Source: Ampelocalamus luodianensis (lineage: Eukaryota; Streptophyta; Magnoliopsida; Poales; Poaceae). From it: a stretch of DNA of 64,000 nucleotides. The stretch's first letter is position 1. Each line of letters opens with the position of its first letter. The stretch covers positions 36,947,238 through 37,011,237 of the forward strand of contig CM070640.1 in NCBI GenBank assembly GCA_036346255.1, written 5' to 3'. The position numbers were made by a program, and so were the translations under genes. The notes beneath the pieces are model-generated. The model was given only the letters and a program-made list of their open reading frames with translations, ran no database searches and was not told the origin of the DNA. This document shows positions 45,143 through 53,400 of the stretch, piece by piece.

Positions 45143-46069
45143 ATGGTTAGCACGTATGGTATTGATCAATACGCCATGGTGAGCATGCCGAGCATGACTG
45201 CCAAGCTGGCGAGAATGTCGGCGATCAACATGCTTCTTCCTGATGATGTCGTAGTCCGCATCGTCCGCCTCATGGCTGCGAGCTCTCCTCAGCCCATGGT
45301 TGACCTCTGCAGCCTACAAGCCACGTACGTGATTTTGTTTTGTGTCCAATATCCAGTTCTGAACTGTGATCCAATTTGACTAGCGACAACGACCTCAATT
45401 TGACCTGTTAATTTTCTCTTATGGAGTAATTAATTCTTGTATTAAGATTCAGCCATCTTGAATTTTAGTTGCAAGGCCATGTACAATGCGTCCAAGAAGC
45501 GCGCCGTGGAGAGGAACGTGGCGCTGGAGCGGGAGGTGGCGATGAAGTGGCAGGACAACGAGCACTACCTCACTGTCGTCAACCACCTGGCCGGTGCCGG
45601 CAACCCGGAGGCCTGCTTCATCGTCAGCCTCGCGCTTGTCTTCGCACCCCAAGACATGCAGCGCGGCCTCGTGTTCCTTGAACAGGCAGCCGTCGCTGGC
45701 CACAAGGCCGCGGCCTACGTGCTCGGCCTCCTCCTCTACACGGCTGGCGAGGCGCGCGATGTTGGGAAGAGCTACATTAGGCACGTCGAGGGCGAGCCGA
45801 CCGGCGGCGAGTGCGAGACGGCCAAGAGGACCAACCGGGAGTGCAGGTGGTGCCAAAGGCTCATCGCGGGCATGGTCCAGGCGGTGGTGTGGAACAAGAT
45901 CGGACCGCTGGGCTGGGTGTGTGTACTGTCAGAGGACGGCCACCAGTGCACGAGCACCGGCTGCGGCGTGGAAGGGTGGGACGACTACGCCGTCTTCTGC
46001 AGCGATGACTGCAGGATTAGGTATGAGTATGTCAGTTTCTTTGCAAAGGTGTTGGACCATTTGCCGTAA
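45143..46069 (+). CDS. F-box protein with Sel1-like and Cys-rich C-terminal segment (2 exons, 260 aa)
   Basis: Exons 45143-45324 and 45469-46069 join across a GT-AG intron (CCAC|GTACGT ... TTTTAG|TTGC) to restore the codon in QA-T-CKAMY, leaving an open frame of 260 residues. Residues about 30-70 (LLPDDVVVRIVRLMA ... CSLQATCKAMY) fit an F-box, which docks substrates to SCF ubiquitin ligases through SKP1. The middle (AGNPEACFIV, MQRGLVFLEQAAVAGHKAAA) is Sel1-like helical repeat sequence. The C-terminus has CRWCQRL ... CTSTGCGVEGWDD ... FCSDDCRIRYEYV, a Cys-rich putative zinc-binding region, the arrangement of the plant At2g35280-like F-box family. It lies entirely in a CACTA element and is intact, unlike its cassette neighbour. 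Expression and function are inferred only. Confidence 0.75.
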
Positions 46070-46076
46070 AATTTCA

Positions 46077-46205
46077 ATTTATTTAGGTTTCTAATTTTTT
46101 TAATCTTTGTCAGAAGCAACTGACCATGCTGTTTGGCCATATGTAAATTCCAAAATGAAAAAAAAATCTAGTTTGGAGGTGATCGAATTACTATATTATA
46201 CATAT
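46077..46205 (+). repeat. Cassette 3' flank, copy 2
   Basis: Partner of 44741-44868, directly after the F-box stop codon. Together with shared 5' leaders (about 44076-44145 and 45061-45136) this defines duplicated cassettes with different coding cargo. Confidence 0.85.
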
Positions 46206-46449
46206 CACGGTTTAGTGACCTACACTAAGTTTGAATTTGAATTATACAAAATATATATTGAATAGTCGCCTAGCAGTTCGGACCATCCGAACGCACAACG
46301 ATTATGGACCATTAGATCTCGATCGGGCCACCTAAACACAAGGTCCGAACGTCGCTATCACAGACGGTTCTTTTTAAAGAACCGTCTGTGATATTGTACA
46401 TATTACGGACAGTTCTTTTATGGAACCGTTTGTGATATTCCTTTATTAA

Positions 46450-46830
46450 TAACAACCCACGCGCTAGGGTTTGTGCCCTTACTCTCGCACGTTCCCCTCT
46501 TCATCGGGCGCTAGGGTTTGGGACTTTGGGCTCCCGCATCGCGCCTCCCCCGACCGTCGATTTGACCTCGCGCGGTTGAATCAAGCTCGCCCTGCCATCT
46601 ACGCCGCCGAATCGAACTCACCGCCATGTCCCTTGCTGAATCGAGCTCGCCCCGCCATCTCCCCCGCCGAATCGAGCTCGCCCCACCATCTATGCCGCCA
46701 AATCAAGGTACGCCGCTCCCCTCTGCTCCCCCTCCCGCGCCGCCGTCCTTCCCTCTCTGCTCCCCTCCTGCGCGGCCGCCCTCCCCTCTCTGCTTCCCCT
46801 CCCGCGCCGCAGCTCCCCCTCCTCTGACTA
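46450..46830 (+). other. Third leader-like GC-rich segment in the CACTA element
   Basis: Begins AACCCACGCGCTAGGGTTTG after another pair of ACAGACGGTT hairpins. AATCGAGCTCGCCCCGCCAT-type words repeat about four times (46575-46690), followed by CCTCCCGCGCCGC-type repeats. It may be the 5' exon of a lost transposase gene. No protein family can be assigned. Confidence 0.35.
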
Positions 46831-46839
46831 ATTTGTGAT

Positions 46840-47105
46840 TTTTAAACTGATGAACTGAATACTGTGGAGGCTTGCTGATCTGCTTTGTGCTTTGTGATTT
46901 GTGATCAACTGATGAACTGAACTGATTTGCTTGTTGATCTGCTGTGCCTAATGCCTATATTTGTTGATGAATTGAATACTTGTTGATGAACTGAATACTG
47001 AGTACCGAATAAGTGAATATTGAACTATTGAACTGAATTGAATATACTGCTTGCTGAATACTGAATATTGAAGTGTTGTTGAATACTGAATATTGAATAT
47101 ACTCC
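46840..47105. repeat. Low-complexity GATGAACTGAATACTG repeats
   Basis: Irregular repeats of GATGAACTGAA, TGCTTGTTGATCTGCT and GAATACTGAATATTGAA. Non-coding in every frame. Confidence 0.7.
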
Positions 47106-47534
47106 CTCGACGATATGGATGAGCCCTTTCCCTTCCCCTTGCTCAGTGATAAATCTTGGGAGCTATCGACTATGCTTCTGTGATGTGCCCTGAGGGCTAA
47201 TGTTTTGTGATTTTGGGGGATGATGATATTGCTGTGGGTTATGGGATGAGCTGAGCTCTCTGTGAAATATCTAGTTCATGTGGGCGGTCCCTTTTGAACA
47301 AGAAAAAAAATAGGAGAAAGGGCATGAGTAGGGTTAATCTTGTGCGATCCACTAGTTTGAATATATTAGCAAGTTTAATCTTGTGCAATTAGCCTTCTGA
47401 GAGCAATAATCAATCTTCATTTCACCTTTGCCAGGTACATCCTACCATTTCATTCCTGATCTCTTCTCTATAAAGTCTCTAAGCAGTGGCTGCTTGTGCT
47501 TTTAAAACCGACATCATATATATATTATATATAT

Positions 47535-47835
47535 ATTGTTCGTAGTCTCTCAGCCACTTTCGGGGGGTCGTCCACGTAGCATGAGGAGGATGAGATAGCA
47601 GCCACGGGCAACTTCATCGAGCCCACGCAAGTTTAAGAAACATGGCTGCCAGGAGAACGTCAGGACATCCAATTACCTATCGACGACATCTAGCTAATTG
47701 GATGTCCTGACGCTCTCCTGACAGCCATGATTCTTAAACTTGCAAGCGCTCGATGAAGTTGCCTGTGGCTGCTGTCTCATCCTCCTCATGCTGCGTGGAT
47801 GATCGCCCGAAAGTGGCTGAGGGACTACAGACAAT
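47535..47835. repeat. Near-perfect 300-bp hairpin (MITE or MIR-like foldback)
   Basis: The left arm (47535-47676, ATTGTTCGTAGTCTCTCAGC ... GTCAGGACATCCAATTA) is the reverse complement of the right arm (47694-47835) with a loop of under 20 bases. Few mismatches are visible over about 140 bp. TA-rich tracts flank both ends, hiding any TSD. It contains no coding sequence. Confidence 0.85.
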
Positions 47836-47867
47836 ATATAATATATATATATATATATATCTATATA

Positions 47868-48245
47868 GGAAAATACTTTCTACTCCCGGGAGTAGTTACT
47901 CCCACCTTTGATATACCACCTAAAAGAACTTGACATACTCCATTATCACTTTGGATATACTCATATACTAATTATAAGATACTCCAACGTGAACCACGCG
48001 AAAAATTTGCAAGAGAGTCCAAGTTTTTAGCATATTTTATAAATACCTTCATATTCACACATAAAAAGGAGTATGTCTAAAAATTGTACATACCACCTCT
48101 GAAAATGTGTAAATACCACCTATATGGTCTTATATACTCGTATACTACACATATATACTCTCGGTTGCGCAAGATACTCATTACGTTGTGAGATATGAGA
48201 GATACGGAATAGGGAGTAACTACTCCCGGGAGTAGAAAAAGGCTT

Positions 48246-48247
<2 letters not shown>
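47868..48247. mobile_element. Small TIR element (380 bp) in an AT microsatellite
   Basis: Ends GGAAAATACTTTCTACTCCC and, in reverse at the right, GGAAGCCTTTTTCTACTCCC share CTACTCCCGGGAGTAGTTACTCCC-type sequence over about 38 bp, with the palindrome CTACTCCCGGGAGTAG near each end. Flanking TA would be a TA TSD but lies inside AT repeats. No coding potential. Confidence 0.7.

Positions 48248-48248
<1 letters not shown>

Positions 48249-48334
<86 letters not shown>
48249..48334. repeat. (AT)n microsatellite
   Basis: About 43 uninterrupted AT dinucleotides. A shorter AT tract precedes the small TIR element at 47833-47867. Confidence 0.95.
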
Positions 48335-48338
<4 letters not shown>

Positions 48339-48394
48339 TTTTTTTAAAGGCACAAGCAGCCACTGCTTGGAGACTTTATAGAGAAAAGTCATCA

Positions 48395-48850
48395 TGGGCG
48401 GTTCCAGCTACAAGCCGTTTGTGATATATCCGTAATCACAGACGGTTCCAGCTACAAACCGTTTGTGATATATCCACAATTACAGACGGTTCCAGCTACA
48501 AACCGTTTGTGATAGGTAACTATCACAGACGGTTTTATCTAAAAACACTCTGTGATATATTCATCATCACAGATGGTTTCATCTAAAACTCGTCTGTGAT
48601 ATATCCATCATCACAGACGGTTTCCTCTACAATCCGTCTGTGATATATCCATAATTACAGACGATTTCATCTACAAACCGTCTGTTATAGGTAATTATCA
48701 CAAACGATTCTGAGTTAATAACCGTCTGTGACAGTATGTATCACAGACAGTTTGAAAACCGTCTGTGATGACCTTATCATCACTGACCCATAGACTCAGA
48801 CGACTCACGAAACCGTATGTGATGACGTTTTTCAACCGTCTGTGAATACT
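48395..48850. repeat. Right subterminal repeat array of the CACTA element
   Basis: About eight units of roughly 55 bp, each ATCACAGACGGTT(C/T) - spacer - AACCGT(C/T)TGTGATATATCC. Units are internally palindromic, as in the left array. Confidence 0.88.
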
Positions 48851-49088
48851 TTTTCTGTAGTAGTGTGCGCTTATGTTGTACCAGATTTGTATACATATTT
48901 TGCATAACATATTTGTATACATTATGTGCGTATTGTCATATGAAATCGTGCGCTCTATTATCACATAAAATCATTCAAACAAAATTTTCACATGAAATCA
49001 CCAAATTTCATTCAAAAATGTATTATCACATGTACCAAAATTTTCATTCCACATATTTGTTTTTCACATTTTTTAGGAGGATGTCCGG

Positions 49089-49364
49089 TAGAGGTGTTCA
49101 TAGGTGGCGGCCCGGTCAGAGCTCGACCAGTCGGTGCCGGTCTGGGCTCCATTTTCGCCCAAAGGCGGCTACTTGCCCAAGGTCCGACGAAAACAATAAA
49201 AAAAAAACCCCTTTTATTCATAAACCGAATTAAAAATTTATTTTTTATTCCAAAAAAACATTAAAATAGCAGTTTTCTCCCGAAAATAGCAATTTCGGAC
49301 CAGGCTCAAGCTTGCCTGTTTACAACCGAGCTTTTCAAGCCCAGCCCGACATTTGAACAGGTCT
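49089..49364. mobile_element. Short hAT-type element
   Basis: Ends TAGAGGTGTTCATAGGTGG and, in reverse at the right, TAGACCTGTTCAAATGTCGG, with flanking 8-bp duplications ATGTCCGG (49081-49088) and ATGTCCAG (49365-49372), 7 of 8 matching. The interior has GGCCCGGTC-like and CCAGCCCGAC subterminal words typical of grass hAT elements. 276 bp, no coding sequence. Confidence 0.7.
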
Positions 49365-49372
49365 AATGTCCA

Positions 49373-49900
49373 GCCCTAGGGGCACAGCCGACGAAGATCT
49401 GACCCGCAAGGGCATGGACGACACAGCTCCAACACCTTGGGATGCATACTCAGCATGTGTCGCGTCCCCTCAGTGTCATTTTTGCACTTGACGTAAAGAA
49501 GGGGCTATATTTGCTAATCTGCGCGTCAATCGTGCCAAATGCGTCAAAAACTATATATCTTACGATATAGCTGTAACAACCAGATGCTAGTACGCTACAA
49601 TAACGAAAGGGAAGCAAACCTCGTAGGATAATGGAACTTGTCATGCTTAATTCCACAGCTGCATATAAGCATATTACTATTCAACAAAAGCTCATACAAT
49701 ATGGCAAGCAGGGTTCCTTACTGTTCTTTGATGTACTCATTTGGGAAAAGAAAATTTGGGGTTAACACAAATATACAATACAAACTTTCAGTCGAGGCCA
49801 TCACATAATCTACCCGCTGGAAGAACGGGTGAACGGCAAACTGATCGCTGAATCCAAAACCGAAAAAAATATGTAAAAATAACCGCAGACATGAATCTCT
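49373..49900. other. 3' flank of DHQ-SDH, no gene seen
   Basis: No recognised coding region. The poly(A) site of the DHQ-SDH transcript on - probably lies here. Confidence 0.4.
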
Positions 49901-49919
49901 CTCACAAACGAGGCTTGCG

Positions 49920-50464
49920 TTCTGTACTCCCATTTCCCTTCATGGTGTTAGGGTTGTCCAAGGAATTTGCAAGTGCTCGGAATTTACCATCAACCACTGA
50001 AAATAAAGAAAGAGTTATTTTGATACTTGCTGTTGGGGGTCAGTAAAACTGCACATATAATGGCCAAGTAAACTTCATCTTCAAAAGATATATAGAAGAA
50101 ACTCAAACGTAGTGGCCTACACCCGTTCAAATGTTTTTAATAGATTTCACCACCTTGATGACAGAAGAATTTTTTTTAACAATGTTCGTATAAACATGAT
50201 AGCCGGAGCGTATTTGTTCTTGAACAACAGGAAAATTGGGAATATAGGAAATATGAAAAGATAATGGCACTGAACCTTGCCAAGCAATTGGAAAAAACAA
50301 GGGGGAGGCAATGAAATGGAACCTATACCCTCACCTGTGTTCCAAAGAGCGATTTCTCTAAGTTGAGGAATAAACAGGAAGAGGAAGGAAAAAAGGACAT
50401 GCAGCTAGGACCAATTTTGCATAAATTGTGATGGAAGGGAAGGTCGCTCTTTGGACGAACCTTA
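49920..50464 (-). other. 3'UTR of DHQ-SDH with a probable spliced intron
   Basis: After the stop codon (50467-50465) on -, a strong donor ACACAG|GTGAGG ends at 50335 and a strong acceptor TTTATTTTCAG|TGG precedes 49996. Splicing would remove 49997-50334 and place the last exon at 49996 and below. Its short open frame ending at a TGA near 49910 is probably UTR. A 3'UTR intron more than 55 nt after a stop codon can trigger nonsense-mediated decay in plants, so it could matter for regulation. Confidence 0.55.
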
Positions 50465-53400
50465 TTATGTCTTTGTCAGAACAATATCACGCAACAAGTT
50501 ATCTGGAGCTGTATGATGAATCATAGGAGAAATGCTGTAAGACTTGCTACTACGGATGAACTCTTGGAAAATGGTATTTAAAAAGAGCAGAACAAAGTAC
50601 CTGGCATGCCCGTGAAATGCTCAAATTGACCCATTGCTTGCCTTATGAACATCTCCAAACCACTAACGACTGTAGCTCCACATTCTGCGGCTTCTCGGAG
50701 AAGTCTAGTCTCTTTTGGCGTGTAGACCGCATCAAAGACAACAGCATAGGATTTAAGTGCTTGCTGCAAAATCATGATTTGTTATTACATGAAACTATAA
50801 TAAAGGTAGAAGATATTGATTACAAATGACACTAAACAAGGCAAAACAAGTTTAAGACCTTGGATAAAGGAGTTTCGTTGACATTCGGATGCATTCCAAT
50901 GGCTGTTGTGTTTGCAAGAATCATCCCTTCCTCCGGATGGTAGTTTTCCAACTCCGCAAGAGTCAAAGCAGGCCCACCAATTAAGTTGGCAAGTTCCTGA
51001 GCACGTGCTGGAAAGTCCAATAAATGTTGATGTCTTATAATTGTGCCCCTGGACTAACCATGTTTTAATCTCAAGACAGCCATTAATGACCAAGCTATGT
51101 TTTGGAACAAAGACATGCTACAAAACCTAGCTAAAACAAAATCAATAGTTCAAACCCCAATGAGTGAAATGATGAATTAGCACGTACTATTCTATAAGCT
51201 GGGAGAAGCCACTAAGTTTGGAGGACCCAGAAAGGCTTCTGGCTGCGAGGTTTGACCTACAAGACGTACATAATCACTAAATTTGGACTCAATCCGAAGT
51301 GTATACCTACTTTTGAGATAAGACACACATCACCACTGGATGAAGAAAGGGAATGACTCAATGTGACAGCTGATGTGTTTCTGCATGCGTGCATGTTTAT
51401 GATAACATTAGTAGCACCCAAGGTTCTAGAAGAAACGCATACCAAAAGTACGGTTTGCTATAACAACTCTTGCTCCCTTCTCTTTTGCACCATAAGCTAG
51501 TGCTTTCCCTGCACCACCAGCCCCAATAACGACAAAAAGCCTTCCAGCCAGTGGTGAAGTGGCGGACGTTGATTGTGATGCTGCAAATTGGTTCAACAGG
51601 CACTTAGAATATTTTTTTTGGTAACCGGGGCAGGAGTTCATTATATAGGAAAGAGAGTTACAACGAAAAGGAACAAAACAGCCCCTGAACAGGTTCAGGA
51701 CTAGAACACAACATTGCCTGAGACAAAAGGGTGGTTCTCGATCAGGCGAGGCTACAGGCGAAGCACAAGGCACTTAGAATTGAACATTGATCAATGATAC
51801 AAGAATATAAAGTAGCGGTAAGCAGAAACCTCTTATTCCATCCTCAATAGCTGAAATTGCACCGACATAGTCGGTATTGTAGCCTACCAGTTTTCCATCA
51901 GGTCTTCTGATGATTGTATTAACAGCTCCAATGTCCTGGAGAAAACAACATGATTCGAAATGTTACTCTGGGTGTCTTGAAGGGCTCAAGAACAAAGTAA
52001 ATGGAGTAGAAAAGTAAATGGGGATGAAATTACCCTGGCAGTAGGATCAACCTCGTCACAGCAACTAACCGCAGCTTCCTTATGGGGAATTGTGCAACTG
52101 CAGTCCAATTAATCGGATGGAAAGGATAAATGTCTGGTCAGACATGGAGGAATAGACCATATAATTGAATAAATAAAACTAAAACAACCATCGCTAGAAC
52201 AGATTGCTTGGCTCACTAAGATTAAGCACCTGAAGCCAGCAAAGTCTGGTGAAGAGTAGGTATTAAGAAATTTAGCCAAGTCATCAACCAAAAACGGCAC
52301 ATACACAGCATTGAAACCCACTGATCTGAAAGCTTCATTATGCAAAACTGGGCTTTTACTGTGGCCAACAGGCTTTCCGATGATACCAAACACCTTAGTA
52401 TCTGGCCCTATCTGTCTAATGTTGTACACATTAATCAAGTCTGCAGCAGTTGGCTGTGCAGGTGCGGATTCTTTTCCTTTTTCAAGAGAGCCGAAAGTAA
52501 GGTACCCACCAAATTTGGGGCAAAGCACCCGAGAAATAAAACCTCTGTCATTCATCACCAGTCCTATGATTGGCACCTGCTTTTCCTAATTAATTATTCA
52601 CATAAAAGATAATGTAAATTAGGAATCATGTTAAAGCACCTGAGAAGTAAAGCATGGACATCATCACACAGCATAATATCTTTCCCAAGTATGAGAACTC
52701 TTTAAGTCAATTTATGTGCATCAGAATTCAGAAGTGCATTCCTAAATAAGGAACTTATTAATCTATCTTGTATTAAGGTTTACAATATATACTATTACTA
52801 ACAACTAACAAGAGCAACAATCAGATATCCTTATACCAGAAAGCAAGCACCCAACAAATGATCTAAATTCTCTTGCGTATAAGAAATTGAGAAATTTGAT
52901 CATTTGCCCATAGTTATAGTGGTTTCAAGGATTTGCCATCCTATACATGGTAACATCCCTGATGCTCCAAAGTTGGTGAGCCAATTGACTATTTGCCATT
53001 TTGGAGAATAAATGCAATTTTACCCCTGTCTTCTTCCTACTCTTCTTTTCTTCCTTGCTCCGCCATAGCCAACCCGGAGACCTCCCCAGTGGCCTCCCCT
53101 CCCATTCCGCCACCAAGCTCACCGGCCACACCGACACCGCCCTTCCCCATCCTACCCCGCCAGCACTGTCCTTCCCCATCCAACCTCGTCGGATCGCTGC
53201 CGCACCTAGTCTTCTTCCTCTGCTCCGACCGATGATGCTGACAACGACGTGAGGTGGCGCAGCGGGTGGCGAGCTCAAATTCAGTGCGTGCGAGCGTCTG
53301 CAGGTCGGATCCGGCGCCACCAAGGTGCAAGTGGTCCTCGCCACCACCGAACGCCATGCCGCTCCCCTACAAGGCCAACCTCCGCATCCTCCTCGCCGGC

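Larger units (their letters stand above)
43653..48865. mobile_element. CACTA (En/Spm) element with gene cargo
   Basis: Ends CACTACTACAAAAAG and CTTTTTCTGTAGTAGTG are the CACTA terminal inverted repeats. A 3-bp TSD TGC lies at 43650-43652 and 48866-48868. Subterminal arrays of ATCACAGACGGTT / AACCGTCTGTGAT occupy both ends (about 43680-44010, 48395-48850) and also recur inside (44880-45050, 46355-46440). No TNPD/TNP2-type transposase was recognised, so it is non-autonomous. It carries two gene cassettes, a third leader-like segment, a nested hairpin, a small TIR element and AT microsatellites. Confidence 0.93.

Noticed and set aside
48120..48395. 91-aa frame with a long Ile-Tyr run
   Set aside because: Translation of the (AT)n microsatellite.
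49718..49933. 71-aa frame on - beginning in the DHQ-SDH 3' exon
   Set aside because: It overlaps the probable 3'UTR exon in a different frame and has no recognised family.
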